Shown here in pieces: positions 1 through 9,646 of a stretch of 59,015 nt of DNA. Every line of letters starts with the position of its first letter. Position 1 is the first letter of the stretch. Below the pieces are notes generated by a model. That model was not told where the DNA came from. It searched no databases and was given only the letters and a program-made list of their open reading frames with translations. The position numbers and the translations under genes are program-made. Origin of the DNA: Halobacillus yeomjeoni (GTDB taxonomy: Bacteria > Bacillota > Bacilli > Bacillales > Halobacillaceae); the NCBI RefSeq assembly GCF_020171525.1, contig NZ_JAIVAI010000009.1, positions 1 to 59,015 on the forward strand, in the 5' to 3' direction.

Positions 1-1
1 C

Positions 2-118
2 GATGTGGTGGTGAAGGCGAAGAGGTCACACCTGTTCCCATGCCGAACACAGAAGTTAAGCTCTTCAGCGCCGATGGTAGTCGGGTCGATCCCCGTGAGA
101 GTAGGACGCTGCCACATC
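2..118 (+). rRNA. rrf: 5S ribosomal RNA
   Basis: The sequence has the Firmicutes 5S core (GAAGAGGTCACACC, CCGAACACAGAAGTTAAGC, GAGAGTAGGACG). The ends pair as helix I: bases 2-9 with 111-118, seven Watson-Crick pairs and one G-U. The length of about 117 nt is normal. It is the last gene of an rRNA operon whose 16S and 23S genes lie before the window. The exact ends could be off by one or two bases. Confidence 0.95.
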
Positions 119-122
119 ATTT

Positions 123-156
123 AAAAAAACCAGGAGTTTAGACTTCTGGTTTTTTT
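123..156 (+). terminator. Intrinsic terminator of the rRNA operon
   Basis: Arms 128-137 and 142-151 form a 10-bp stem with one G-U pair, a 4-nt loop and a run of T. It follows the 5S end directly and fits the end of an rRNA operon. Confidence 0.9.
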
Positions 157-203
157 CTATATTTTACGATTTTCACATATAATAAAGAAAAGGAGGGGTG
201 TGT

Positions 204-896
204 ATGGAGTGGTCTGGATTCTACAATGACAATACGATGTTATTCATTTTTCGTCTTTTGATGGCCTTATTATTAGCAGGGCTGATCGGTTTTGAAAGGG
301 AATTAAAAAATCATTCTGCAGGCTTTCGTACACATATCTTGGTTGGTATAGGCGCATGTTTAATGATGCTCCTTTCTTTATACGGATTTGAAGTGTATAT
401 GGGAGGTCATGAAAACATCCGCTTTGACCCCGCTCGTATCCCTTCTTATGTAATTAGTGGTATCGGCTTTCTTGGGGCAGGTACCATTATTGTAAATGGC
501 ATGACGATCAGAGGGTTGACCACGGCTGCATCGATATGGACTGTTGCTGGTATCGGCTTAGTGGTTGGAGCAGGAATGTATGATATTGCTATCATATCAA
601 CTTCTCTAGTATTGTTAAGTTTGATTTTCTTAAACAAAATTGAAAAGAGAAAATTCAAAGAAAATGGGAAGAACTTATACTACATTAAAGTGGAACCAGA
701 CATTCAGCTTCAAAACGTGTTTTCTGTTTTTGATGAAATGGAACTAAAGGTCAAAAGAGTAGAAATAAAAAATCAGGAAAATGAGTATCAGAAGCTTGTG
801 ATTGGAATTGAAAATAATAAAAAAGAAGAGCCGACTCAAATCATTGAACAGCTTTCCCGTCTGGAATCAGTGATACGAGTGAGCCATCGAACGTAA
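204..896 (+). CDS. MgtC/SapB family inner-membrane protein
   Basis: The 230-residue protein starts with three to four hydrophobic segments (about residues 10-145) that carry the MgtC-family signature: GFERE near residue 29, AGFRTH near 39, GIGFLGAG near 87 and GLTTAASIW near 105. A hydrophilic domain of about 75 residues follows, as in the longer MgtC proteins. Members are linked to magnesium homeostasis and F-type ATPase control in pathogens; the job in Bacillales is not established. ATG 204 was chosen over the in-frame GTG 198 because the ribosome site AGGAGGGG (191-198) would overlap the GTG. It is a single gene between an rRNA operon and ctsR, with its own terminator. Confidence 0.85.
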   Translation: MEWSGFYNDNTMLFIFRLLMALLLAGLIGFERELKNHSAGFRTHILVGIGACLMMLLSLYGFEVYMGGHENIRFDPARIPSYVISGIGFLGAGTIIVNGMTIRGLTTAASIWTVAGIGLVVGAGMYDIAIISTSLVLLSLIFLNKIEKRKFKENGKNLYYIKVEPDIQLQNVFSVFDEMELKVKRVEIKNQENEYQKLVIGIENNKKEEPTQIIEQLSRLESVIRVSHRT

Positions 897-901
897 CTTT
901 T

Positions 902-931
902 GCTGAGTAGATATTTCTACTCAGCTTTTTT
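902..931 (+). terminator. Intrinsic terminator after the MgtC-family gene
   Basis: A perfect 10-bp stem (902-911 with 916-925), a 4-nt loop and a run of six T. It starts six bases after the stop codon and separates this gene from the ctsR operon. Confidence 0.9.
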
Positions 932-988
932 GTTTTAATTTAAATATAAACAGGGAATGATGGGGGATGTACCGGAAAAACTTTTTAG

Positions 989-1016
989 TTGATTCCTTAA
1001 TGAAAATGAGTATAAT
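989..1016 (+). promoter_or_regulatory. Sigma-A promoter of the ctsR operon
   Basis: TTGATT (989-994), a 16-bp spacer, then TATAAT (1011-1016). The CtsR operator begins nine bases downstream, so bound repressor would cover the start of transcription. Confidence 0.75.
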
Positions 1017-1024
1017 AAAATTAA

Positions 1025-1047
1025 AGTCAAAGATAGTCAAAGTCAAA
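1025..1047 (+). promoter_or_regulatory. CtsR operator (heptad direct repeat)
   Basis: AGTCAAA (1025-1031), three bases, AGTCAAA (1035-1041): this matches the known CtsR box, two directly repeated heptads with a 3-bp spacer. A further GTCAAA (1042-1047) follows at once, giving three half-sites. The position between -10 box and ribosome site supports autorepression of the operon, released by heat or other protein stress. Confidence 0.92.
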
Positions 1048-1062
1048 AGAGGGGGAGGGAAC

Positions 1063-1527
1063 ATGCAAAATATATCGGACATCATAGAACAATATCTGAA
1101 AAAAATATTGGATGAAAATAAGCACAACACGATCGAAATTAAAAGAAGTGAAATTGCTGATCAATTCCAATGTGTCCCTTCTCAAATCAATTATGTAATC
1201 AAAACTCGTTTTACAGTAGAAAAAGGATATATTGTAGAGAGCAAACGTGGTGGGGGTGGATACATTCGTATCAGCAAAGTCCAGCATCAGAAGGACTCTG
1301 AAATGTTCGAAGAGATCATGGAGATGACCCAGCCCGAGGTGTCTCAAAATGCTGCTACGGATGTGTTAGAACGATTACTTAATGAAGATGTCATCACCGA
1401 AAGAGAAATGAGAATTATGTCCAGAATCATTGACCGTGAAGTACTGGCATTTCCATTACCACTCCGTGATGAAGTCCGTTCAAGAATTATGACAGCGATG
1501 CTGTTTACATTAAAATACAAAAGCTGA
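1063..1527 (+). CDS. ctsR: Transcriptional repressor CtsR
   Basis: This 154-residue protein is the class III heat-shock repressor. It has an N-terminal winged helix-turn-helix (about residues 1-70) with the glycine-rich wing (KRGGGG, 61-66) that enters the minor groove of the heptad operator, and a C-terminal helical dimerisation domain. Arg62 in the wing corresponds to the arginine known to be essential for DNA binding and modified by McsB. ATG 1063 is preceded by GGGGGAGGG (1051-1059); longer upstream readings would run through the operator and are not credible. It is the first gene of ctsR-mcsA-mcsB-clpC. Confidence 0.96.
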   Translation: MQNISDIIEQYLKKILDENKHNTIEIKRSEIADQFQCVPSQINYVIKTRFTVEKGYIVESKRGGGGYIRISKVQHQKDSEMFEEIMEMTQPEVSQNAATDVLERLLNEDVITEREMRIMSRIIDREVLAFPLPLRDEVRSRIMTAMLFTLKYKS

Positions 1528-1548
1528 GGATAAAAGGGGGAGGATGAA

Positions 1549-2094
1549 ATGGAATGTCAAGAGTGTCATCAAAGGCAGGCAACCGTGCACTTGACTCAGG
1601 TGATCAATGGGCAGAAAACAGAAATACATGTGTGTGAGCATTGCGCCAAAGATAAGGGTTATATGAGTTATGGAGAGGAAAACTTCACTTTGAATGATTT
1701 ACTTTCAGGTCTTTTCCATTCTGAAGGCCCATCTCCTTATAATAAAAAAGCCCAGCCTTACCAGCAGCACAATCAACTTAAATGTCCTACATGCGGTCTG
1801 ACCTATCAGGAATTTGCGCGAATTGGGAAATTCGGTTGTGCGACTTGTTATAAAACCTTTGATGAGCGTTTGAATCCTATTTTCCGCCGCGTTCATAGTG
1901 GCAATACCCGTCACGATGGTAAAATACCTAAGCGTGAGGGAGGCAACTTACATTTAAAACGAGAAATCGATGAACATAAATCCAAGCTTCGACAATTAAT
2001 TGAGCAGGAAGAATTCGAACAGGCAGCGAAAGTTAGAGATAGGATCAAAAATTTAGAGCAGCAACTTCATCAGGGGGAGGACGGTGAACAATAA
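1549..2094 (+). CDS. mcsA: Zinc-binding activator McsA of protein-arginine kinase
   Basis: The 181-residue protein has CxxC pairs at residues 3-6 and 29-32 and two more in the middle (CPTC and CATC), as expected for zinc-binding McsA. A UVR-type coiled coil (about residues 135-172) at the C-terminus is the part that contacts McsB and ClpC in the family. McsA activates the kinase McsB and has a redox and metal-sensing role in CtsR regulation. It starts 21 bases after ctsR with an AAGGGGGAGG ribosome site, and its stop overlaps the mcsB start (TAATG), which suggests coupled translation. Confidence 0.95.
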   Translation: MECQECHQRQATVHLTQVINGQKTEIHVCEHCAKDKGYMSYGEENFTLNDLLSGLFHSEGPSPYNKKAQPYQQHNQLKCPTCGLTYQEFARIGKFGCATCYKTFDERLNPIFRRVHSGNTRHDGKIPKREGGNLHLKREIDEHKSKLRQLIEQEEFEQAAKVRDRIKNLEQQLHQGEDGEQ

Positions 2095-3164
2095 TGTCAT
2101 TGCAACAATTCATGAATGAAGCAATCAGCCCTTGGATGAAACAAGATGGACCTGATAGTGACATTGTATTAAGCAGTCGAATCCGTCTTGCGAGGAATTT
2201 TTCAAATTCCCCGTTTCCGCTGATCGCATCTGAGGAAAAGTTAAATAAGATCCTGAATTTCTTCCGAGAAAACTTTAAAGGTCAATCTTTCAAAAACTAC
2301 GAGAACTTTGAACTTCTAGAAATGAGTGACCTCCAGTCCATTGAAAAGCGTGTATTGGTTGAAAAGCATTTAATCAGTCCTCACTTGGCAGAAAAATCAC
2401 AACAGTCTGCAACGTTGATTTCACAAAACGAACAAGTCTCTGTGATGGTCAATGAGGAAGATCATATTCGTATCCAGCTTTACTTCCCTGGATTCCAATT
2501 AGACAAAGCGCTGGAGCAGGCGTCACAACTTGATGATTGGCTGGAAGAGAGAATTGATTATGCTTTTGATGAAAAGCGTGGATATTTAACCACATGTCCC
2601 ACAAATGTAGGGACAGGGATGAGAGCGTCGGTCATGATGCACCTCCCGGCTCTTTCCATTACCCAGCAGATCAACCGGATGACGCCGGCCATCAACCAGT
2701 TGGGGCTTGTAGTCCGTGGAATTTATGGAGAAGGCAGTGAAGCTGTCGGTAATATTTATCAAATCTCTAATCAAATTACACTTGGGAAATCAGAGGAAGA
2801 TATTGTAGAAGACTTGCATAGTGTAGTTAAACAGTTGATTGATCAAGAACGAAGAGCTAGAGAGGCCTTACTGCAAAGGTCAGGGATTCAATTAGAAGAC
2901 CGAATCTTTCGTTCTTATGGTGTATTGAAGCACAGCCGGGTCATTGAATCCAAAGAAGCAGCTAAATGCCTTTCTGATTTACGTTTAGGAATTGATCTAG
3001 GTTTTATTGATCATATACCAAGAACAATTTTGAATGAGCTGATGATTTTAACTCAGCCGGGTTTTTTGCAACAATATGCAAAAGCCACCCTAGGTCCAGA
3101 TGAAAGAGATATACGAAGAGCATCCTTAATTCGTGAAAGGCTTCAGTTAGAAAATGAAGATTAA
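2094..3164 (+). CDS. mcsB: Protein arginine kinase McsB
   Basis: This 356-residue member of the phosphagen kinase family phosphorylates arginines on CtsR and on damaged proteins, marking them for ClpC-ClpP. Visible are the nucleotide-binding arginine segment SSRIRLARN (27-35), the acidic NEEDHIR segment (120-126) and the catalytic-loop motif [14 protein letters not shown] with Cys168. Length and motifs match the family with no loss. It overlaps mcsA by one base and precedes clpC by 18 bases, so kinase and unfoldase are made from the same message. Confidence 0.96.
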   Translation: MSLQQFMNEAISPWMKQDGPDSDIVLSSRIRLARNFSNSPFPLIASEEKLNKILNFFRENFKGQSFKNYENFELLEMSDLQSIEKRVLVEKHLISPHLAEKSQQSATLISQNEQVSVMVNEEDHIRIQLYFPGFQLDKALEQASQLDDWLEERIDYAFDEKRGYLTTCPTNVGTGMRASVMMHLPALSITQQINRMTPAINQLGLVVRGIYGEGSEAVGNIYQISNQITLGKSEEDIVEDLHSVVKQLIDQERRAREALLQRSGIQLEDRIFRSYGVLKHSRVIESKEAAKCLSDLRLGIDLGFIDHIPRTILNELMILTQPGFLQQYAKATLGPDERDIRRASLIRERLQLENED

Positions 3165-3182
3165 TGCTAGGAGGGATTGTCC

Positions 3183-5642
3183 ATGATGTTTGGGCGTTTT
3201 ACAGAAAGAGCTCAGAAAGTACTTGCATTAGCACAAGAGGAAGCTGTCCGTTTAGGCCATAACAATATTGGTACAGAACATATTCTGCTTGGTTTGGTGA
3301 GTGAAGGTGAAGGCATTGCTGCTAAAGCACTCACGGCACTAGGTTTAGAATCTACTAAAATCCAGCAGGAAGTTGAAAAATTGATTGGTAAAGGCGACAA
3401 AGTTTCACAGACCATTCACTACACTCCAAGAGCGAAGAAAGTTATAGAGTTGTCTATGGATGAAGCTCGCAAGCTTGGTCATTCATACGTAGGCACCGAA
3501 CATATTCTCCTTGGGTTGATTCGTGAAGGCGAAGGAGTAGCCGCGCGTGTACTGAACAACTTAGGTGTAAGCTTGAATAAAGCCCGTCAACAGGTTTTAC
3601 AGCTATTAGGCAACAATGAGTCTACTGGTGGCCAAAATCGCAGAGGCGGCGGCTCTGGAGGGCAGGCAGCTAGTGCGAACACACCGACCCTTGACTCTCT
3701 TGCACGTGATTTGACCGCGATTGCAAAAGAAGGAAATATCGACCCTGTCATAGGTCGAAGCAAAGAAATCGAACGTGTGATTCAGGTTTTAAGTCGTCGT
3801 ACGAAGAACAACCCTGTACTGGTGGGTGAGCCAGGAGTAGGTAAAACTGCAATCGCTGAAGGACTGGCTCAGCAGATCATGAACAACGAAGTACCTGAAA
3901 TCTTACGCGACAAACGAGTAATGACCCTTGATATGGGGACGGTTGTTGCTGGTACTAAATACCGTGGCGAATTTGAAGACCGCTTGAAGAAAGTGATGGA
4001 AGAAATCCGTCAAGCCGGAAACATCATCTTGTTCATCGATGAATTGCATACATTGATCGGTGCTGGTGGCGCGGAAGGTGCGATTGATGCATCCAACATC
4101 CTTAAGCCATCATTGGCACGCGGAGAACTGCAATGTATCGGAGCGACGACACTGGATGAATATCGTAAATACATTGAAAAAGATGCTGCATTAGAACGTC
4201 GTTTCCAGCCTATCAAAGTTGATGAGCCTACACTTGATGAATCTATTCAAATTTTGAAAGGGTTGAGAGACCGTTACGAAGCACACCACCGAGTAACGAT
4301 TACAGATGATTCAATCGATTCGGCTGTTCGTTTCTCCGACCGTTATATTACAGACCGTTTCCTTCCGGATAAGGCTATTGACCTGATTGACGAGGCAGCT
4401 TCAAAAGTCCGCCTGCGTTCTTATACAGCTCCACCGAATTTGAAGGAGCTGGAGCAGAAACTGGAAGAAGTCCGCAAAGAAAAAGATGCGGCTGTCCAAA
4501 GTCAAGAATTTGAAAAAGCTGCATCCCTGCGTGACAGTGAACAACGCTTGAGAGATGAGCTGGAACAAACGAAGGATGAGTGGAAAGAAAAACAAGGCCA
4601 GGAAGACTCAGAAGTTACTGTAGAAGATATCGCATCCGTTGTTTCCACTTGGACGGGAGTGCCTGTATCTAAGATGACCAAAGATGAAAGTGAACGTCTT
4701 CTTGCTTTAGAAGAAACACTTCACAATCGAGTCATCGGACAGGATGAAGCAGTCAAATCAATTTCTAAAGCGATTCGCCGGGCTCGTGCCGGGTTGAAAG
4801 ATCCGAAACGTCCTATCGGTTCCTTTATCTTCTTAGGACCTACAGGGGTAGGTAAGACAGAGCTTGCACGTGCGTTAGCTGAAAGCATGTTCGGCGATGA
4901 AGATTCGATGATCCGAATCGATATGTCCGAGTACATGGAGAAACACAGCACATCACGTCTTGTTGGATCACCACCTGGATATGTCGGTTATGATGAAGGC
5001 GGTCAGTTAACTGAAAAAGTCCGTAACAAACCATATTCCGTCGTCCTTCTGGATGAAATTGAAAAAGCACACCCGGAAGTCTTCAATATCTTGCTGCAAG
5101 TCCTTGAAGATGGGCGTTTAACAGACTCGAAAGGACGTCTGGTCGATTTCCGTAACACGGTGTTGATCATGACTTCCAATGTCGGAGCGCAGGAATTGAA
5201 ACAAAACAAATACGTCGGTTTCTCCATGGGCGACGAGGCTGCAGACTACAAAGACATGAAGTCTAAAGTGACAAATGAGCTGAAGAAAGCATTCCGTCCA
5301 GAGTTCCTGAACCGTATCGATGAAACAATTGTGTTCCATTCTCTTGAACGGAAGCACATGAAAGATATCGTTACACTTATGGCTGAACAACTTAGAAAAC
5401 GTCTGCAGGAGCAGGAGATTGATTTTACACTATCAGAAAAAGCGATTGAGCATATTGCGGAATCAGGGTTCGATCCAGAATATGGAGCGCGTCCATTGCG
5501 CCGTTCGATCCAGAAAAACGTCGAGGACCTGTTGTCTGAAGAGTTGTTGAAAGAGAACATCTCGAAAGGTCAGACGGTTAAAATCGATTTGGATGAAAAC
5601 AAAAAGTTTGTCGTCCATACGACACAGGAATCGACTAAGTAG
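3183..5642 (+). CDS. clpC: AAA+ unfoldase ClpC, subunit of the Clp protease
   Basis: This 819-residue Hsp100 protein feeds substrates, including phosphoarginine-tagged ones, into ClpP. Order of parts: double Clp-N repeat (1-145), glycine-rich linker, first AAA+ module with Walker A GEPGVGKT (215-222), a UVR-bearing coiled coil that binds McsA/MecA-type adaptors (about 425-465), second AAA+ module with GPTGVGKT (near 552), and the VGF loop (near 675) that docks on ClpP. ATG 3183 fits the GGAGG site at 3170-3174; the in-frame TTG 3177 lies too close to it. A strong terminator ends the operon. Confidence 0.97.
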   Translation: MMFGRFTERAQKVLALAQEEAVRLGHNNIGTEHILLGLVSEGEGIAAKALTALGLESTKIQQEVEKLIGKGDKVSQTIHYTPRAKKVIELSMDEARKLGHSYVGTEHILLGLIREGEGVAARVLNNLGVSLNKARQQVLQLLGNNESTGGQNRRGGGSGGQAASANTPTLDSLARDLTAIAKEGNIDPVIGRSKEIERVIQVLSRRTKNNPVLVGEPGVGKTAIAEGLAQQIMNNEVPEILRDKRVMTLDMGTVVAGTKYRGEFEDRLKKVMEEIRQAGNIILFIDELHTLIGAGGAEGAIDASNILKPSLARGELQCIGATTLDEYRKYIEKDAALERRFQPIKVDEPTLDESIQILKGLRDRYEAHHRVTITDDSIDSAVRFSDRYITDRFLPDKAIDLIDEAASKVRLRSYTAPPNLKELEQKLEEVRKEKDAAVQSQEFEKAASLRDSEQRLRDELEQTKDEWKEKQGQEDSEVTVEDIASVVSTWTGVPVSKMTKDESERLLALEETLHNRVIGQDEAVKSISKAIRRARAGLKDPKRPIGSFIFLGPTGVGKTELARALAESMFGDEDSMIRIDMSEYMEKHSTSRLVGSPPGYVGYDEGGQLTEKVRNKPYSVVLLDEIEKAHPEVFNILLQVLEDGRLTDSKGRLVDFRNTVLIMTSNVGAQELKQNKYVGFSMGDEAADYKDMKSKVTNELKKAFRPEFLNRIDETIVFHSLERKHMKDIVTLMAEQLRKRLQEQEIDFTLSEKAIEHIAESGFDPEYGARPLRRSIQKNVEDLLSEELLKENISKGQTVKIDLDENKKFVVHTTQESTK

Positions 5643-5661
5643 GGAAGTATAAGTTTTACAG

Positions 5662-5693
5662 AAACCGGAAGGCAGACTGCCTTCCGGTTTTTT
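5662..5693 (+). terminator. Intrinsic terminator of the ctsR-clpC operon
   Basis: A perfect 13-bp stem (5662-5674 with 5678-5690) and a 3-nt loop, ending in T residues. It starts 20 bases after the clpC stop. Confidence 0.95.
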
Positions 5694-5825
5694 CAAATTC
5701 CTCAAGTGCCGGCCACTTCCCTGTCCTAACAATAGGAAGTAAGATAAACTTAATGTAATTGATAAGCTCATGAAACTTTTTCACAAGAGCTATCGTATAG
5801 AATGATAAGAGAAGGAGAGATAGTC

Positions 5826-7205
5826 TTGGCAAAAAGAAAGACGAAGTTCGTCTGCCAGGAATGTGGATATGAGACACCGAAGTGGATGGGCAAATGCCCT
5901 GCGTGTCATCAATGGAATACGCTCGTGGAAGAGGTCAATGCAGCGAGTACCAATTCACGTCACGTTTTCCAAACCAGCTCAACATCTGCATCGGCGAAAC
6001 CAGAAAAAATCAATGCGATAAAGTCACAAAAAGAACCACGACTCCCTACAGATATGCCGGAATTCAACCGTGTTTTAGGTGGGGGGATCGTAGCTGGGTC
6101 ACTGGTTTTGATTGGAGGGGATCCGGGAATTGGAAAATCGACACTCCTGCTTCAGGTATCGGCTCAAATCGCAAACAAAGATTTTCCTGTCTTATATATT
6201 TCGGGAGAAGAATCTTCCCGCCAGACAAAACTGCGGGCTGAACGCCTGGACATTACCTCTGATGAGCTTTATGTTCTTTCAGAAACGAATCTGCAGGATG
6301 TCATCAATCAGATTGAAGTATTAGACCCTAAATTTGTGGTCATTGATTCGATACAAACGATTTTCAAAGAAGATGTTACTTCAGCGCCTGGAAGTGTTTC
6401 GCAGGTGAGGGAGTGTACAAGTCAATTGATGAGGATCGCTAAAAGTAAAGGTATCCCCATTTTCATAGTTGGGCATGTTACTAAAGAAGGTTCCATTGCA
6501 GGTCCGCGTCTGCTTGAGCATATGGTCGATGCTGTTCTTTATTTTGAAGGGGAAAGACACCATACGTTCAGGATTTTGCGAAGCGTGAAGAACCGTTTTG
6601 GGAGTACACATGAAATGGGCATTTTTGAAATGAAAGAGGAAGGGTTAAAGGAAGTGTTGAACCCATCTGAAATCTTTCTTGAGGAGCGTTCTCAAGGTGC
6701 AGCGGGATCCATTGTGGTTGCTTCTATGGAAGGTACACGCCCGGTTCTGGTAGAGATTCAAGCGCTCATTTCTCCAACCGCCTATGGAAATCCAAGAAGG
6801 ATGGCTACAGGGTTGGACAACAGCCGGGTTCCTTTATTGATGGCTGTTTTGGAAAAAAGAGCCGGGCTGCTTTTACAAAACCAGGATGCTTATGTAAAAG
6901 TGGCAGGTGGCGTAAAACTTGACGAGCCAGCTATCGACTTGGCGGTTGCGATCAGTATTGCCTCAAGCTTCAGAAATCAGTCCTCAAATCCTGATGATGT
7001 CGTAGTAGGGGAAGTCGGTCTGACTGGTGAAATACGAAGAGTGGCCCGAATAGAACAACGGGTGCAGGAAGCGGCCAAGCTTGGTTTCAAACGGGTAATC
7101 ATACCTAAGAAGAACCTGGACGGTTGGACACCGCCTACACAGATTCAAGTGATTGGAGTCAGTACTGTGCAGGAAGCTATGAAGGTGACATTGGGGGAAG
7201 CATAA
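5826..7205 (+). CDS. radA: DNA repair ATPase RadA (Sms)
   Basis: RadA is a RecA-like helicase that drives branch migration in recombination and natural transformation. The 459 residues hold a four-cysteine zinc finger (Cys10, 13, 24, 27), a RecA-type ATPase core with Walker A GDPGIGKS (about 98-105), the RadA-specific KNRFG motif (near 255) and a C-terminal Lon-protease-like domain. TTG 5826 is taken as start: AAGGAGAGA lies just before it and the product begins [14 protein letters not shown] like known homologues. No clear promoter was found. disA begins directly after the stop. Confidence 0.95.
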   Translation: MAKRKTKFVCQECGYETPKWMGKCPACHQWNTLVEEVNAASTNSRHVFQTSSTSASAKPEKINAIKSQKEPRLPTDMPEFNRVLGGGIVAGSLVLIGGDPGIGKSTLLLQVSAQIANKDFPVLYISGEESSRQTKLRAERLDITSDELYVLSETNLQDVINQIEVLDPKFVVIDSIQTIFKEDVTSAPGSVSQVRECTSQLMRIAKSKGIPIFIVGHVTKEGSIAGPRLLEHMVDAVLYFEGERHHTFRILRSVKNRFGSTHEMGIFEMKEEGLKEVLNPSEIFLEERSQGAAGSIVVASMEGTRPVLVEIQALISPTAYGNPRRMATGLDNSRVPLLMAVLEKRAGLLLQNQDAYVKVAGGVKLDEPAIDLAVAISIASSFRNQSSNPDDVVVGEVGLTGEIRRVARIEQRVQEAAKLGFKRVIIPKKNLDGWTPPTQIQVIGVSTVQEAMKVTLGEA

Positions 7206-8279
7206 ATGGAATGGCATGAAATGAATGACAACGAAATTGGAGATATTCTAAAACTTGTTGCTCCCGGCACTCCTCTTCGTGACGGCATAGATAATGTTCT
7301 TCGTGCCAAAACAGGGGGATTGATTGTGCTTGGGTATGGAGAAAACGTCAGGGAACTGGTTGATGGTGGATTCCATATCCAATCCGACTTTACACCTGCC
7401 CATTTGTACGAATTGGCGAAAATGGACGGGGCTCTCATTCTGAATGATGAAGGGACTAAGATATTGTATGCGAACGCCCAGTTGATGCCGGACCCACAAA
7501 TCATCTCTACAGAAACAGGGATGAGGCACCGCACGGCAGAAAGAGTGGCAAAACAGACAGGGTCTTTAGTAATCGCCATTTCCCAGCGTAGGAACGTCAT
7601 CACTTTGTATAAATCTTCTCTGCGGTACTCTTTAAAAGATATAGGTGTCATTTTGACGAAGGCCAACCAAGCGATTCAGACTCTGGAAAAGTATAAAAAT
7701 GTCTTGGATCAAAGTATCACTAATCTGGGTGCTATGGAATTTGAGAATATGGTTTCTTTTTCAGAAGTCATCCAAGTGATTCACCGGATTGAGATGGTAC
7801 TGCGTACGAAAACAGAAATCATCAATTACGTGAACGAATTAGGGACGGAAGGTCGACTGATTCAACTTCAAATGACCGAACTGGTATCCAATATTGAAGA
7901 AGAAGCGGAGCTGCTCTTGAAGGATTATAGCAAGCGCCCCGACTATGAACCTTATTACCTTTTGAGAAAAATGCAGGAAGTTACGAATACAGAGTTGTTG
8001 TCTGATGAACAAGTATTGAAATTACTAGGGTATTCCCCAAATGTGAAATTAGCTGATGCGATTCACCCACGAGGCTATCGTATCCTCAGCCGTATTCCTC
8101 GGTTACCTCCATTGATCATTGAACACTTAGTTGAGAAGTTTGGAACTTTGGATGACATGATCCAGGCTTCCACGAAAGATTTAGTAGAAGTGGACGGTGT
8201 GGGAGAGATACGTGCGACAAAGATCAGGGATGGTTTGGAAAGAATTCAAGAACAATTGTTTGTAGACCGTCATATTTAA
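7206..8279 (+). CDS. disA: DNA integrity scanning diadenylate cyclase DisA
   Basis: DisA joins two ATP into cyclic di-AMP while scanning chromosomal DNA, and signals lesions before sporulation. The 357 residues show the N-terminal DAC domain with DGA (near 74) and RHR (near 108), a helical spine, and a C-terminal helix-hairpin-helix domain (about 295-350) that binds branched DNA. The start directly abuts the radA stop and the GGGGGAAG ribosome site lies inside radA, so the two are probably co-translated. This radA-disA pairing is conserved in Bacillales and fits their shared place in recombination checkpoints. Confidence 0.96.
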   Translation: MEWHEMNDNEIGDILKLVAPGTPLRDGIDNVLRAKTGGLIVLGYGENVRELVDGGFHIQSDFTPAHLYELAKMDGALILNDEGTKILYANAQLMPDPQIISTETGMRHRTAERVAKQTGSLVIAISQRRNVITLYKSSLRYSLKDIGVILTKANQAIQTLEKYKNVLDQSITNLGAMEFENMVSFSEVIQVIHRIEMVLRTKTEIINYVNELGTEGRLIQLQMTELVSNIEEEAELLLKDYSKRPDYEPYYLLRKMQEVTNTELLSDEQVLKLLGYSPNVKLADAIHPRGYRILSRIPRLPPLIIEHLVEKFGTLDDMIQASTKDLVEVDGVGEIRATKIRDGLERIQEQLFVDRHI

Positions 8280-8284
8280 TGCAA

Positions 8285-8357
8285 TTGACTTATATATAAC
8301 ATATATGGTATGCTATTTGTTTTGTTAATTGACTTATTTTGGGAATTATGCTAATTT
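8285..8357 (+). promoter_or_regulatory. Candidate tandem promoters for the PIN/TRAM gene
   Basis: Two TTGACT boxes lie after disA: 8285-8290 with TATGCT at 8309-8314 (18-bp spacer), and 8329-8334 with TAATTT at 8352-8357 (17-bp spacer). Both -10 boxes are imperfect; either or both may be used. They sit 75 to 150 bases before the GTG start. Confidence 0.5.
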
Positions 8358-8430
8358 AAGAACCATCATAGGGATTATAGATTAATGGTTGTAACGTTTG
8401 GTCATACTGTAATCAAGGAGGTGAATACAA

Positions 8431-9528
8431 GTGCTTAAACGAATTGTACAGTTGTTTATTGTTATAACCGGTGGAACAATCGGTTACCTCTATTTTCCAG
8501 AGCTATTTACAACCATGGGGCTCACTTGGCAGAATTGGATGCAATCTGTTTTAGGAGCCGTACTAGGAGCACTTATATTATTTTTATTAACTTTTTGGAT
8601 TGTGGATTTTATTGTCAATTTCATTCGTTGGGTGGAAGACAGTTTAGTCCGGGCGCCGGTGGCTGACTTGTTGTTTGGTACGCTGGGACTAGTCGCAGGA
8701 TTGATCGTAGCTTATTTGATCAATATTCCTGTACAGGATATCCAGATTCAAGTCATTAATCAGGTTATTCCGATCTTTTTGACGGTTTTGCTTGCTTATT
8801 TAGGGTTCCAGGTAGGCTTTAAGAGGAAAGACGAATTCCTGCATATGGTTTCTAAAAAGGACAAGAAAGCAGAAGAGCTGGAAGAGGCCGGGGCTTCAGC
8901 TGTAGATGAATCCTTGATTCCGAAAGAAAAAATATTGGATACGAGTGTCATCATCGATGGTCGTATTGCTGATATTTGTGAAACGCATTTTCTGGAGGGC
9001 ACCATTGTCATTCCTCAATTCGTTCTTGAGGAGCTTCAGCATATTGCGGATTCCTCAGATGGATTGAAGAGGAACAGAGGTCGTAGAGGATTGGATATTT
9101 TGAATCGACTGCAAAAGGATCTGCCAGTTAATGTTGAGATTTACGAGGGTGACTTTGAAGATATTCATGAAGTGGACAGTAAACTCGTGAAGCTGGCTAA
9201 AGTAATGGATGGGATTGTTGTGACCAATGATTTCAACCTGAATAAAGTTTGTGAGTTTCAAAATGTTCAAGTCTTGAATATCAATGATCTGGCAAATGCA
9301 GTCAAGCCGGTCGTTCTCCCAGGAGAAGAAATGAAGATTCAAGTGATCAAAGATGGAAAAGAACAGAATCAAGGCGTCGCTTACCTTGATGATGGTACTA
9401 TGATCGTCGTCGAGGAAGGAAAAGATTATATCGGTAAGAATATCGACGTCGTAGTAACTAGTGTATTACAAACGTCTGCCGGCCGAATGATCTTCGCAAA
9501 GCCGAAATCACTTGAAAAAGCCCTTTAA
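8431..9528 (+). CDS. yacL: PIN and TRAM domain membrane protein (YacL family)
   Basis: The 365-residue protein has four N-terminal membrane segments (about residues 1-130), a PIN nuclease-like domain beginning near residue 167 ([14 protein letters not shown]) with the usual spaced acidic residues, and a C-terminal TRAM domain (about 300-360) of the kind that binds RNA. A membrane-tethered ribonuclease is a fair inference, but the substrate is not known. GTG 8431 is the start, preceded by AAGGAGGTG at 8415-8423. The gene sits between disA and ispD as in B. subtilis. Confidence 0.9.
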   Translation: MLKRIVQLFIVITGGTIGYLYFPELFTTMGLTWQNWMQSVLGAVLGALILFLLTFWIVDFIVNFIRWVEDSLVRAPVADLLFGTLGLVAGLIVAYLINIPVQDIQIQVINQVIPIFLTVLLAYLGFQVGFKRKDEFLHMVSKKDKKAEELEEAGASAVDESLIPKEKILDTSVIIDGRIADICETHFLEGTIVIPQFVLEELQHIADSSDGLKRNRGRRGLDILNRLQKDLPVNVEIYEGDFEDIHEVDSKLVKLAKVMDGIVVTNDFNLNKVCEFQNVQVLNINDLANAVKPVVLPGEEMKIQVIKDGKEQNQGVAYLDDGTMIVVEEGKDYIGKNIDVVVTSVLQTSAGRMIFAKPKSLEKAL

Positions 9529-9549
9529 AAACGGTATAAACAAATAGAG

Positions 9550-9592
9550 AATAACAAAAGTGATAACCATGTGTTATCGCTTTTGTTATTTT
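9550..9592 (+). terminator. Long hairpin terminator after yacL
   Basis: An 18-bp stem (9550-9567 with 9573-9590) with a single G-U pair and a 5-nt loop. The T tract after it is short, but the 3' arm itself is T-rich. It separates yacL from ispD. Confidence 0.75.
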
Positions 9593-9646
9593 AGAGTAAG
9601 GTCAACCATTAAAAATTACCGTATACCTCTTATTAGGATGGATATT

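Noticed and set aside
9560-9646. N-terminal extension of IspD from an upstream ATG
   Set aside because: It would translate the 3' arm of the yacL terminator and has no homology; ATG 9647 fits the family.
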